DNA from: Paraspadella gotoi
Taxonomy: Eukaryota > Chaetognatha
DNA length: 64,000 nucleotides
Assembly (NCBI GenBank): GCA_051294375.1
Contig: CM119271.1
Location: 9,820,291-9,884,290 of the forward strand
Direction of reading: 5' to 3'
Shown: in pieces, positions 36,101-44,534 of the stretch
Numbering within the stretch: the first letter of the stretch is position 1
Layout: the number at the start of each line of letters is the position of its first letter
Program-made: the position numbers and the translations under genes
Notes under the pieces: generated by a model
Databases searched by the model: none
Told to the model about the DNA's origin: nothing
Seen by the model: only the letters and a program-made list of their open reading frames with translations

Positions 36101-37578
36101 AAGAGCCTGAAAACATCAACGTTTGACCCCCGTCGGTTATAGACCTTAAGGCTGGTTCTGATCATATAATCTTTTTCTTCTACTAATCATTTGGAAAGTT
36201 GTTAAAAAATTCCCGATAAAATCAGGCAAGCTTGAATTTTCTTTAAATAAAACTCGGTAAAAGAAGAAAATCTTTGTTTCAGAAAGTGTTAAAATATTTT
36301 TTTCTTCCAAAAAAGGGTAAGAATCTAATTTTAAAAAGATTTTGCTGCTTTTTATCATCACAAAAATTATAAGAAACAAAAAACTAGGAATGACATCATA
36401 ATTTAAGGTATCTTGACTGAGTCTTATTAATTGCTGTAAAACTTTACTATTTCTCAAAATGAACCTGTCTTGTTAATGTGGAGATGGGAAAATAAACCTG
36501 TTGAAGTAATATATAGAAGTCAGTAAAAAGAACAGAGAAAAGAGTTCTGTGTACGTCCTTTGCCTAAACATTTTTAAATTGTTGAGTTAGATTGATGGAA
36601 TGACAATATTGTTTAATTATACATTTAAGGGATAGAGATATGAATAATAATTAAGAGTATTAACAGTTTATTGTTTCTGTAAGAATAGAATTTAGGTTTG
36701 ATTTATCTGCTTTTGAAGTTAAGAGTATTAAAATAAAAGAGAGATATTAGTCATGAGTAAAGACTTTGTTCAATGAAGGCCGAAACACCTAAGGAAATTA
36801 TAGGCTTTGGTAGCAGTAAATGAAATGAAAAAGATTGGAATTGTATGGTACAAAAAAATGATCTGTGTCTAATGCACGAAAATAAAATAATGGATTATAT
36901 AAATAGTGTGTAGGTAAGGGCAATAAGAGTGTTTATTTTTTTTTCATAAATTATTAATTGTTTTGTTGTCCTCGCTAAGAGATATGAAGGAGAAATCAGG
37001 AATTTTGTTTGCCAAAACATTCTCCATGTGCACAGAGAAAGATATTAATAGACTATCACATTTCAAAATTCCTTTGATGATAGACCCTAAGCTATGATAA
37101 TCGATATATTTATGCAAACTGAGGGATCTCCCTTAATATAGAAATCGCGATAATATTGCTATTTTAATAAAACAATTGAATTAGTAAAAACACTTAAGTC
37201 CCATTGTCTCTCCTTAATAGAGAGAGAGAAACTGTCCCATGTGAGAGAAGGCTGTCACAATCTCTCACCACGAGGCCACCCGCTTTCTTCCTTCTTCCTC
37301 TCTTCCTGCTGCGGACAGACAATGAGAAAAGATGAATCGCACAGGTGGAGATTGAAGATGAGTGACCTCGCCAGGGATCGAGTGACCTCCAGAGGATCGT
37401 ACTGAACGTCCAGGGAATAGATTGACCACGAGCGAGAAATCGTGATGGTCGTGGTCAGGATTTTTGTCTGGGAATTAACCGGAGCGAGTTGGGCAGAATT
37501 GTCGATAAGAGAGAGACATTTATCTGTAATAAAGAAGAGAGAGAGAGAGAGAAGAGACGAGAAGAGAGAGAGAGATGT

Positions 37579-37611
<33 letters not shown>

Positions 37612-40600
37612 AGAGCAAACAATATTATCGTTTTATTAGTAAACAAAAAATAAAAGGCGCAGGGGAAAAAAAAACAAATACAAATCCTAACGTGCAGAGA
37701 AAATATTCGTATCAGAACTGATCGCGCGCATGCCGTGAGAGAGACATCAGCCCCGGAACCTTTTATAAAATGACCGGCGCGACGTAACGAGGGGTAACGA
37801 TTCGTGGGATTCATTAGAGATCAACACACAGGGAATGATGTTGAAAAAGAGAGGGGAGGGGAGCGGAGGAAGAGGAGTGAGGAGGCGAAGTAAGTAAGAT
37901 CTAATATAATTGGTTTTTTTTAAATAAACGCAAAATGAGAATAGAAAAGAATAATCAATCATTAATTAATAATCACGTTAAAATGAAGATTGTAGCCATT
38001 GGCCCAAATAAAATAATGGTATTACGCATTTCGACGACATCTGGACGTTTGGCATATTTTCGCGTGATATTATATAGAACCAGTTTACTAAAAGTCTGGA
38101 AAAACGATTAAAAGTAAAACTAAGACTGATTAATTAAACCAAAGAACGAAGACACTGAAACGTTTTAAAATGGAAACCATTGATAATTATTTTTTTTTTT
38201 TTTTTTTTTATTTCAAAATAATAATAAACGCACCAGGTACATAATGACAAAGTGACCATAAAATAGCCATAAAAAGCAATGACCGCTATGACTAAAATGA
38301 TCAAAATATTTAACGACAATAATTGACATTGTCACATACATAGATATGATATAAGGACCCAAACATGACTTAGGATATCGTAAGTAACATAATGACCCAA
38401 ACATAATTATAATTTACACACGCCACAAACATTATAAATACATAAAGGGATCAAATGTTGATCCTTGATCCATTGATAAAATGTTAATGACAAATTCATT
38501 AAGAAATTTTAAATTAAAACAACGGCCAAGGATTATATTCTTTTAACTTTCACATTTAATTTTGTCATTGCTTTTGTTCCGAACTCTATCGGGTGCATAA
38601 TACTAAGTATGTGTTTTATATTTATGTACCGACATTAATCGATGACTTAAGATAATTATATAGATTCTCACCGATTATTATTTCGGTCAGATGAGAAACA
38701 TTGAGTAAAAATAAAAAACAATTTGATATCCTAAATCACTGTGAACACTAATCACCAGGTACTGGCAATATGCAAATTAGATTATAATGACTTCGAAACT
38801 CGCAGTTTTTTTTTCCAATTGTACGCCGACGTCTCCTAGGTTTCATTTCTCCTTTTCTCTTTCTCCAATCCTAATTTTTCACGTCTTCCATTTTCTGCCG
38901 TTGCTCTTTTCTTTCTCTCTTGTTCTTTTTTTTTTTTCTATTTATTTCTTCTCATCTTTCGCCATTTTTTCTTCGGCATTTCGTTGTTTGTCCCCTTTTA
39001 CTTTTTTGTTCTCATTACTTTTCTCTCACCGACTTTTCTTTTCGGAGATCGCTTTTTTCCTTCCTTTTTTTTCTTCTCTTTTTGCTAATATTTTCCTTTT
39101 CTCCACTTTTCTATTTCTCAGAGTAGGAGAAAAAGAAAAGAGAGGTTAGGAAAGTAGGAAGAAAAAAAGGATTCCTACCACTTTTTTCTTCCGATTTCCT
39201 CTTTACTCACCTCTTCTCGCCACTTATATCTCCGAACCACCACCCAACCTTACCTCCAATCCTCTGTCAGGTCCGAACTGTTCGAAAGCAGTACCTTCGG
39301 AAGCCATGGCGCAGGGATGGATCACTGTTTGCACAATAGACCCGATGAAAGTCTAGCGGTGAAGGTGAGGACAAGACAACAGGCGCGGGGGGGGAGGAAT
39401 GAAAATCTTAAATCTTCCGTGAAAATTCCGACAGCAAAAAGTGAGAGATTTCGGCGATCAAAACTTTTTCGAGTTGAGAAAAATGATGAAATTTTGATTT
39501 CAAGTTTTAAGTTTAATTGAGGAACGAGGGAAAGCTTTTTACCAAGCACTTTACGGAAAGCTTTTTAACCCAAGCAATTTAACGAAGCAGTCATCGTACT
39601 TATAAGTTTTAGTCTCGGACCTTTTCATTTAAGAGTTGAAGAGGTGGTAGCATGGGAGCAAAATTTAAAAGATTTTTAACACAAAGGAGAGAAAAAGAAC
39701 ACAAGGATATATATCTTTTAAATGCAAATGAAAAACAGTATCGCTATTTATATTTACTCGACAAGTTTAGTTCGCCATTATTGCAGAATCGCAGACATTC
39801 TTGTTTCTCGGCCTTCAGACCACAACCATCCATCTCACAACACCCCGAGCCCCGGGGCTATTTTCCGAAAGGGCTCCCGTTTGTGTTCCTAATCCCCGAG
39901 CTCAAATACTTAACCCAAATAAACTAACCCTAATATTTTACCAAATTCCTTATACTATTCCCTAAACTATATCCCTTACCCAATCTAATCCCTAATTCCC
40001 TACCATCAATCCTAACCTTTTATCGGCCTATAAAGTCTTAACATCATGAATCCGTACTTAATCCCTGATATCACTTTCCCTCTATCAACTAATTTAATTT
40101 TTCCTTTAAGCTAAAATCTTTAACTATCATCATTATCAAATTTAAAATAGAAATGGGCCGTTTTGGGAAAAAATAAACCCCGAAAACCTCACGATACAAA
40201 TTTCTCCCCCCCCCTCACCCTCCGCCCGCTCTTATCCAGGCACTTTGCGGAAACATGGAGATTCAGTGAGAGCGCTGGCGAACGAAATGCGAACTCGATG
40301 GATTTCCCGGATTCGTTGCGAATGCCACAGCAAGTGTTGCACAACCCTCCACCATGCAAATCTGAAACATCGGGTGCGACTTGCGGGTGAGTCTTCCTTT
40401 TTAAAGTGCGCGGTGCAGTCTTCTTTAAATAAAGTTGCGGGCGGGTTGTGGAAGGAATTGGGAGAGAGGGTAGAAACTTCGCGCCTCGTATTTCGTGCCA
40501 TCTTTTTTCGGTCACTCTCTCTCTCTCTCTCTTTCCTCGATCTCTCTCAATTCAATAGCCAGTTTTCGGACGTCCAATGATCATTTCATCTCTTTTTAGC

Positions 40601-42710
40601 ATTGGCTCATTTATTTGAGACCGGCTTTTCGATGTTTTGTGAACCTTTTTTGGATAAAGAATCGGCTGTCGATAAACCGTTGTTTTCTTACGGAAGTTTT
40701 TGACGAGTTTTTTTTTTTATTTTTTGTTAACAAATATTGCGACGCTCGGCTACGTTTGTGTCAACGCGAAAAGATTACAGTTTACTTTTCGGAAATTTCG
40801 TACTCAAACACTAAAGCGCGAGGATTCGTCAGTGAGACTCTCGTCAAGACCCTTTATTTTTTGGCGTGGCTTGGCGACCGGCTTCGAACCCTTTGGACCG
40901 CCAAGGGTGGAGACTGAGAGTCCTTCTGTAAAGGGGTGAGGCCGTCGAGGAAAGTGAAAGAAGGATCTGATGCTTGAACCGAAGATTCGTCTCTTGTCGT
41001 TCGCATGGTCGTCGTCCGCTCGTCGTCGTCCGTTATCGTTCGTCGATGTCGGATTCGTTTTCATTAGCGTTTTCATTGTTTGAAATCGTCGTCCTTGTAG
41101 TACGTGCGCGTCTCGACTCATCGAAATTGGCGCTGACGCACTGTCGTCTTCAACGCTCGTATTTTGTTTGGCGCTTGTCCGTCATCGTTGAGCGTTAACG
41201 TTTGGCGCCTGCTGGTCGATCCATCATGGTTGAGCAAATTGGCGTCGCTGGTATTGACGTCCGGATGGTATTATTTGCGTCGCTGGACATTGGCGTCGTC
41301 TATACTCCTTCGTCACTGTCGTCGTCGTTGTCATCGTACGTCGTTGTCGTCGTCGTCCTCGCACTTCTCCTTCTTTCCGCCGTCGTAGATTCTTGACGTC
41401 GAAGATTGAAAGGCTCTGCACCTACGGGGAGCAATTCTCCCATCCGTTCACTGTCTCTCTATTCTCTCTGTCTCTGTCTCTCTCTTCTTTTCTCTCTCTC
41501 ATCCTTCTCCTTTCTCTCTTTTGTCTCTCTCTCATTCCTCCCTCTCTCTCTTTTCTTTGTCTCCCTCTCCCGTTTCTCGCTTTTTCCTTTGTTCCTCTCC
41601 TCTGCTCATCTCATCTCTCAATCTCTCATCTATCTCTATCCTCATCTCTCCTCTCATCCTCTCTCTCTCTCTCTCATGTTCTCTTTTCGTTCTTTACTGG
41701 GATTGGGCTCTTCCGGGTTGTTACAGGCGCGTGATTTAATATTTACAAGTTCCGTTCACTCAGGTTGGCGCGGTGCCGAGATGAAGAGAGAGAGAGAGAG
41801 AGAGAGAGAGAAGGAGAGAAGAGAGAGAGAGAAGAGAAGGAGAGAGAAGAGAAGAGAGAGAGGGAGAAGAGAGAAGGAAGAGATGAAGAATTCCCACATT
41901 TAGTGTTTTTCCCTTCTTCGATAAATAGATCAAAAATCTAAATTCCTTCGCGTTCTCGATTTCAATTTTCACTAGGAGACATTGAAAATCGTCGTCTCCC
42001 CGTCGTTTAACGTTTGTTTGTCTCGGCTTCCCGTTTGGTTTTTAGTTAAAATGTTTAGGTATTGTATTGTAATAGACGTTTATTTTTTTTTTGTTTTAAA
42101 TTCATCTTTTACATGTTCAGTCCAGAAGGAATTTTTTTATTTATTTTCTATTAAGGTTTATTATACGATCTTTGTCCTCGCCTTTTCCCTGGGAAGATAA
42201 ACCTATAAAAAGAAACTTAAGCGTTTTAGATCTGAAAATTTACTTTTCAAAAAAACGTTTTATACCAGGCTCAAAATTTGAAAACCAGAGAGCTCCTAGT
42301 TTCAACGATAATATGACAAATTCTGTTATTCCGATCTTAATAGCGTCCGATAGGCGCATATCCGATAATTACGCTTTACTAAAATTTGGAAAAAAAAATC
42401 AACTTCTAGATGAAATCTGCTGCATTTCTCTCGATGATGAGTTTTTGCCCGCGTTGTTTCGTCGTTCACAGAGCTTCTTGGTTTCTCAAAAAAGGATTGC
42501 ACGTGAACGCGCAAAAAAAGTCAAATGGCGCGTTTTTTTTATCGCGCCTCGATTTTTTCAATTCCAGATCGGAAGCCCACGTGCGAAATAATCGGCGGAT
42601 TTATTGAGCGACAAACGAATCTAATGACTCAACAAATTACAAATCTCTCTCTCTTCTCTTCTCTCTAATCTCTCTCTCTCTCTCTCTATTCTCTCTCTCT
42701 CTCTCTCTCG

Positions 42711-42742
<32 letters not shown>

Positions 42743-44280
42743 CTAAGTCGCGGGAGAGTTGGTTGGTGAATCTGGAGAGACGTTGCAACGTCAAAAGAAA
42801 CAGGCGACGGTTTGGCAAGAAAGCAGCTCCGGCCTCATGGCGATCTTCCAGAATTTTGCGAGCGGTAAGCGATATGAGTTTAGTTTTATTTAAATTATAA
42901 CATTGTTAGAAATAAAATCTGGCAAGCGACAATGGTCTGCTGTCAAGGCTGGAGAGATAAGGATGTTTTTTGTTTATTAGTATTGATAGCAACGAAGGAA
43001 GAGGCGTGTTCGTAAATTAATTAATAATTAATAATAATAATTAATAATTAATAAAAAGATTTAATAAAACATTTAACAAAACCTGTTATTTTTTTTCGTT
43101 TTTCGAAGCTTGTCCAGGTCTTCTGAGTGGTGCCCTCGTTGACGTGACGGTTCAGGATGGAACCGAAGTGATGCGACAAAGGACAGACCATTGGCTTACG
43201 CCGGTCGGTGCCTCGTGTCACGAATCGCAGTGGGGGTTGCGAAAGCCTTGTCGTTCTTGTCGTCGTCGTATGTGGTTGCCTGTTTAGTTCGTTATGGATT
43301 TGTTTTTGTTGTTCTTGTTTTTGTTGTGTGCGTTCGTTAATAGTCGTTTTTTTGTTCAAGATAGATGGCGGCCATTTTGAATACGTTTTTTGCGATGCTT
43401 TACTTTCATAGTTTTTTTTAAGCATTTTTTTTATCAAAAAAACGTCTAGAAATTTTAATGTATTTAAATTTTCCATCTCTCCCCCCAAACGTCCTTCAGT
43501 GCAAAGTGGTTGTGGGGTTCGAGCGGGCCGCGTCTCCAAACGAGTTCTGGCTTCTCCGTGAACAAAGCTGGGACGAGTTCGGAAAAATTGCGGTTACGAT
43601 TGGCACCATGAGATTACATTAAATGTATGCGGAGGTCGACATAAATGGTTGCGGTTGGAAGGTCGACGGGACGTGTTGTCGGGGGGTTGGTTTGGGGCGG
43701 TGTGGCTCTCTTTGGTGGCGGGGGCCTTTGGTGGTGAGTCCGTGTCGTATGAGGCTGTTATGAGAGCGGAGTATTTTTTTTGATCCACAGAAGTGTTGGG
43801 GGGTTTGACTGTTGACGCGCTATGCGGTGTGTCTTCCCCGTTTGGACCAGTTGGTGTAAACCCTGGTAAAAGTAATTGTTCGTGTAGTAGGCGATGAATG
43901 AGAATACGTTTTCCCGTAAAACCTGTGGGGTATAAGCTTTGGTGGCTGCACGCTGTTTTTGAAAATCATAAGTTATTAAGTCGTCTGGTTTACGAGCTGC
44001 TCAAAAAGAGGTGGGGCATTCCTGGAGGTTGACGCGGATAGGCTACGGGCTTCGTAGTACCGAGTGTGTCACACATTGTAAATCGAGGAAACTTTTTTTG
44101 TTTTTAATTTTAATTCTAAATTGGTTCGCCTCTCGTATTCTCTCCGCCCATGCAGGAATGCTTCATTGCCAACACTCGAGTGGGAGAAAGCTCGCCTTCG
44201 TCAGGACAAACTCTCCACACGCGACGACCTCCTACAGGATCCTTACTCCGGAGAACGTTAGCCGCCTGCCGGTAGAAGAC
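17958..44280 (+). CDS. ADAM-family zinc metalloprotease gene (Meltrin-like), 15 recognisable exons, 3' end not seen
   Basis: Gene-level entry; exons are listed separately. ADAM proteins are membrane or secreted zinc proteases that shed ectodomains and bind integrins. Read in order: N-terminal extension and start of the prodomain (exon 1), prodomain core (2), end of prodomain (3), cysteine switch plus a very long linker and start of the reprolysin domain (4), reprolysin (5-7), zinc-binding helix (8), IMA met-turn segment (9), end of reprolysin (10), disintegrin (11-13), cysteine-rich (14-15). Phases join cleanly across exons 2-3-4-5 and 7-8, and also into 11. The 'DNAQLITG' and 'GMLHCQH' signatures place it near Meltrin/ADAM9-12-19 by memory, not by search. 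EGF, transmembrane and cytoplasmic exons are missing because the assembly becomes chimeric after 44.28 kb. Exons 8-15 contain single-base indels that look like sequencing error, so no continuous protein can be conceptually translated from this window alone. Confidence 0.88.
19880..20215 (+). repeat. Dispersed repeat 'R1', copy in ADAM intron 1
   Basis: Starts AACAAGAATGGTAATTCCAA, with the TGTTGCGCTGCAGTGA block, tandem ACATAACATGACGTGAC, GGCGGCGCTAACAGTCCCTT, AAATGAGCAACCAACTATAG, ATTATATGCATTTTTAACGT, and ends GAGTTGCTCCGCG. It lies between exons 1 and 2. Confidence 0.82.
20372..20575 (+). CDS. ADAM exon 2: prodomain core
   Basis: The exon lies between CCTCACTTCAG and GG|GTAAG. It encodes the M12B propeptide hallmark CHYHGVVRGAPTGSIVALS followed by a Thr/Gly/Ser-rich loop and AFIDDRSGDYFYIEPL, equivalent to the family pattern C-Y-x-G-x-V-x-G-x-x-x-S ... 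LEPL. This is the inhibitory propeptide that assists folding and keeps the enzyme latent. The reading frame needs one base from the previous exon, but exon 1 ends on a codon boundary. The exon starts with five A residues; a one-base homopolymer deletion would explain the mismatch. The donor leaves phase 1, which matches exon 3. Confidence 0.9.
20576..22555. other. ADAM intron 2, pyrimidine-rich
   Basis: CT array at 21145-21232, CTC triplets at 21540-21575, many T tracts, and degenerate TAACTNCATTCTAAC repeats at 21960-22065. No gene is seen. Confidence 0.75.
22556..22702 (+). CDS. ADAM exon 3: distal prodomain, Lys/Ser/Asp-rich
   Basis: The exon is bounded by AATTCCAG and AG|GTAAGA. It continues in phase from exon 2 (PLRG-FEDM) and carries the HVVFRE sequence, equivalent to the HVVYR segment that follows the 'LEPL' region in ADAM propeptides. 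The remainder is low-complexity and charged: repeated KSD/KSK motifs and a terminal lysine run. It ends in phase 1 and joins exon 4 without a break. The Lys/Ser-rich tail looks like a disordered insertion relative to vertebrate ADAMs. Confidence 0.85.
22720..23246. repeat. Compound tetranucleotide array in ADAM intron 3
   Basis: (GAAT)n from 22725 to 22905 and 23030 to 23220, (GAAA)n at 22928-22980, (GAAC)n at 23219-23246. The next exon's acceptor is 30 bp further. The inverted copy reads as CATT repeats at 58.1-58.7 kb. Confidence 0.95.
23277..24606 (+). CDS. ADAM exon 4: cysteine switch, ~400-residue linker, start of catalytic domain
   Basis: I translated this exon base by base: 443 codons are open from CACCCAG| to AG|GTGAGG. 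It opens with VFNCGVEN, the cysteine-switch type motif (Cys liganding zinc in the zymogen), and closes with RKSLYVELYLVNDKRQF and VIKR, the first strand of the reprolysin (M12B) domain. In between lie about 400 residues of low-complexity sequence: an Asn-rich part with several N-x-T sites, (ARSAQSGQ) repeats, RRRKRFAK and RRIKRH basic sites that fit proprotein-convertase cleavage, a Lys-rich run, poly-Ala, poly-Glu and Gly/Glu/Ala-rich stretches. Typical ADAMs have only a few tens of residues here. GC content is much higher than the flanking introns. The acceptor lies about 30 bp after a GAAT/GAAC microsatellite. Confidence 0.9.
24979..25082 (+). CDS. ADAM exon 5: reprolysin domain, first helix and strand
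   Basis: The exon follows GACCACAG and joins exon 4 in phase. It encodes SHDIANIASALYSSLNIF and then, after a frame change, VEVWNTG, matching the family pattern 'I-A-N...Y-x-S-L-N-I...L-V-G-L-E-V-W'. The two halves are in different frames, so at least one indel lies near 25030-25045. The inverted copy (55334-55436) reads SEVWNTGDKI in one frame with the first half. The probable donor is TTG|GTAGGG. Confidence 0.85.
25085..25310 (+). repeat. Dispersed repeat 'R2' copy in ADAM intron 5
   Basis: The best-preserved copy: TTGGTACAACCAATATAAAA, CTGACTTTGGACAGGCTTG, CCTCCATCACTCTTACAAGA, CAAGTCCCTGCAAGCTTT, CTCGCAGTCTCGTGTATTC, CCCAGAGTACCTGGCTTCCC. It starts immediately after exon 5. An inverted copy lies at about 55.08-55.33 kb. 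Confidence 0.75.
25566..25670 (+). CDS. ADAM exon 6: reprolysin domain, 'DNAQLITG' segment
   Basis: The exon has 35 complete codons between CTCCGACAG and CAG|GTGAGG. It encodes a helix with NNFLKYRRQHINP followed by NDNAQLITG, one of the best conserved segments of the ADAM catalytic domain (compare 'FLxWRxxxLxPRxPHDNAQLITG'). It is intact and phase 0 at both ends. Confidence 0.95.
25671..26685. other. ADAM intron 6, purine-rich
   Basis: Almost all A/G on the + strand, with GGGAGAAAAAC repeats at 26040-26070. No gene is seen. Confidence 0.75.
26686..26779 (+). CDS. ADAM exon 7: reprolysin domain, 'GKAPKGPICTYQYSGGV' segment
   Basis: The exon follows a long T-rich tract and AATAAG, and ends at CGG|GTGAGT in phase 1. 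It encodes FDKGVVGKAPKGPICTYQY and SGGVNMDHSEA, the conserved strand just before the zinc-binding helix of ADAMs. The next exon in phase is the catalytic exon (best at 35695), 8.9 kb away in this assembly. An assembly gap of 25 N begins 22 bp downstream of this exon. Confidence 0.93.
26802..26826. other. Assembly gap, 25 N, just after ADAM exon 7
   Basis: GA-rich on both sides. The sequence to the right (27168 on) is duplicated at 30887. Confidence 1.
28075..28215 (+). repeat. Dispersed repeat 'R2', diverged copy
   Basis: AAGCCCTTGACTTTTGACGT, CTCCATCCTTCTTTACAAGA, AGTCCCCACAAGTTTTAACT and CCAGAGTGCTTGGCTTC follow the R2 order. The tandem-duplicate equivalent is at 31.95-32.07 kb and the inverted one at 52.19-52.33 kb. 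Confidence 0.6.
28755..28870 (+). repeat. Dispersed repeat 'R2', 5' fragment
   Basis: TTGGTACAACCAATTAAAAA, TTATCCATTCATTTAATAAA and GGTCTCCATCACTCATTCAA match the first half of R2. The duplicate is at 32.61-32.73 kb. It runs directly into the tRNA-derived SINE-like segment. Confidence 0.6.
28876..29060 (-). mobile_element. tRNA-derived SINE-like element, copy A
   Basis: On the minus strand it carries a degraded tRNA-type promoter: an A-box region around CTAAATCATCTCGATTC and a B-box-like GTTCAATCCCTGG (28975-28987), followed by ACATGCCAGGGACAAAAGGC and CCCCGTGCCCCGG. It is better preserved in copy B. Confidence 0.55.
29600..29800 (-). mobile_element. Second tRNA-like repeat segment
   Basis: On the minus strand there is GGAGGCAAGTCATTCGCCTC followed by GCGGGGTTCCAGCCCGG, which resembles a tRNA anticodon-arm region and a T-arm with B box (GGTTCCAGCCC). 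Copies are at 33.47-33.70 kb (duplicate) and 50.59-50.80 kb (inverted). It is not a functional tRNA: no acceptor stem was found. Confidence 0.5.
31017..31203. other. Assembly gap, 187 N, inside duplicate copy B
   Basis: Falls within the GAGGAGG run; copy A has about 60 bp between the same anchors. Confidence 1.
32735..32960 (-). mobile_element. tRNA-derived SINE-like element, copy B
   Basis: Minus strand: CTCAATGGCTGAGCGGGCTA matches the A box of a tRNA promoter (TGGCnnAGnGG), and about 50 nt on, GGTTCAATCC matches the B box. The downstream body includes GTTTAGACC, GGTATC and GGGGCACGGGG. The spacing fits a pol III type 2 promoter. An inverted copy is at 51.34-51.53 kb. Confidence 0.65.
34254..34278. 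other. Assembly gap, 25 N, inside duplicate copy B
   Basis: Sequence to the right becomes markedly more indel-rich. Confidence 1.
35695..35771 (+). CDS. ADAM exon 8: zinc-binding catalytic helix (indel-damaged copy)
   Basis: The exon follows TTTTTCCTCAG. Across frames it reads VATTVA..ELGHNFGMEHDN, the HExGHNxGxxHD zinc signature of M12B metalloproteases: Glu is the general base and the three His residues bind zinc. The frame is broken several times in this copy. In the other two copies in this window (45416-45483 + and 48746-48813 -) the only obvious fault in the motif is one extra A in the first zinc-His codon (CAAC in place of CAC). I regard these as sequencing errors rather than a pseudogene because splice sites and flanks are preserved. 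Confidence 0.85.
35859..35937 (+). CDS. ADAM exon 9: 'CIMA' met-turn segment
   Basis: The exon follows CTCTCTCTAG and ends at a GTG|GTAAG donor. With small indels it encodes CKCEGG.KC(I)MASASGGN, equivalent to the 'C.C....CIMA' met-turn that lies under the active-site zinc. The copy at 45566-45638 reads continuously as CKCEGGSKCIMASASGGN followed by PTHW, the usual 'xTHWSxCS' sequence. Confidence 0.88.
35938..39270. other. ADAM intron 9
   Basis: AT-rich, with GAGTGACCTC-CAG-GGATCG repeats (37.36-37.43 kb), a GA array at 37535-37610, a poly(A) retroposon at 38187-38469, and a T-rich tract before exon 10. No other gene was found. Confidence 0.7.
38187..38469 (-). mobile_element. 283-bp retroposon insertion with poly(A) and 10-bp target-site duplication
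   Basis: On the minus strand the element ends in AAATAAA followed by about 20 A. It is flanked on both sides by CCATTGATAA (38177-38186 and 38470-38479). The equivalent site near 60357-60368 has a single CCATTGATtAA and no insert. These are hallmarks of target-primed reverse transcription. The body is AT-rich with repeated GTCATTATG-like phrases. I see no A/B boxes, so the SINE class or a processed-transcript origin is undecided. Confidence 0.75.
39271..39364 (+). CDS. ADAM exon 10: end of reprolysin domain
   Basis: The exon follows CCTCTGTCAG and ends at GAAG|GTGAGG. Across two frames it reads SDCSKQYL.EAMAQGMDHCL and N.PDE, matching the last helix and 'C-L-x-N-x-P' of the catalytic domain. 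The copy at 61127-61219 has different small errors. A one-base frame change near the CLH codons interrupts both copies. Confidence 0.85.
40240..40386 (+). CDS. ADAM exon 11: disintegrin domain, first half (noisy copy)
   Basis: This is the same exon as 62036-62162 but with about 20 extra bases and broken frames. Only short pieces of the disintegrin pattern survive, such as the CCNASTC-equivalent bases and the final GATCG. Use the 62 kb copy for translation. Confidence 0.8.
40387..42747. other. ADAM intron 11
   Basis: Contains the GTC-triplet region (40.99-41.40 kb), a CT block (41.45-41.69 kb), a GA block (41.78-41.88 kb) and a CT block before exon 12. No further gene is seen. Confidence 0.65.
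40990..41400. repeat. Degenerate GTC-triplet minisatellite
   Basis: CGTCGTCGT runs and GGCGTCGCTGGTATTGACGTC units. The equivalent at 62690-63060 is cleaner, with a pure (CGT) run at 62712-62735 and GCGTCGCTGGTATT-GACGTC tandem units at 62920-62965. Confidence 0.8.
42748..42864 (+). CDS. ADAM exon 12: disintegrin domain, second half (noisy)
   Basis: The acceptor follows a CT-rich tract (TTCTAAG in this read) and the donor is GCG|GTAAGC. Across frames the bases spell GE-CC-ESG-C followed by TVC.EAAP.CDLPEFCSG, the typical disintegrin segment 'GECC...C....TVCR.A...CDLPE.CSG'. Several single-base insertions break the frame. The 64-kb end of the window stops before the cleaner copy reaches this exon. 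Confidence 0.8.
43118..43229 (+). CDS. ADAM exon 13: end of disintegrin, start of cysteine-rich domain
   Basis: The exon follows CTTGTCCAG. Across frames it reads E-CPRDVTVQDGTE-CDKGQ and then YAGRCL, matching 'CP.D....DG..C..G..YC..G.C' of ADAMs. It is indel-rich. The donor is approximate: a GTGGGG after ATCGCA. Confidence 0.75.
43500..43638 (+). CDS. ADAM exon 14: cysteine-rich domain
   Basis: The exon follows GTCCTTCAG. Across frames it reads CKV-LWGSS-GRVS and then GT-FG-NCGYDW, equivalent to 'QC..LWG..A..A...C....N..G...GNCG' in the ADAM cysteine-rich region. The frame is interrupted by several indels. The donor is not certain; the end given is a guess at the last coding-looking codons. 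Confidence 0.7.
44156..44280 (+). CDS. ADAM exon 15: cysteine-rich domain 'GMLHCQH' segment, truncated by a junction
   Basis: The exon follows CCATGCAG. It encodes GMLHCQHSSGRKLAF, the usual sequence after the GNCG exon in arthropod ADAMs. Coding similarity fades after about 44215, and at about 44289 the sequence switches abruptly to a copy of intron 7 (equivalent to 34.35 kb). The rest of the gene is therefore not contiguous in this window. Confidence 0.75.
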
Positions 44281-44288
44281 CGACCGAG

Positions 44289-44461
44289 AATTTATAAAAG
44301 AATTTATTAAACAATCTTTTAAAGGATGCATTAAACAATTTATTAACGAATTTATTAACAAATTCCTAACGCCACGTTTCCGGACATAATACAGTTTAAC
44401 GCTATCCCAGGTCTTTTCGCGTCTCCACCCCTCGAATCACCTCTACCTCTCCCTTCGTCCC

Positions 44462-44534
<73 letters not shown>

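Noticed and set aside
36774-36794. GAAGGCCGAAAC resembling the 3' half of a hammerhead
   Set aside because: It lacks CUGAUGA; the other copy of the locus reads differently, so the bases are unreliable.
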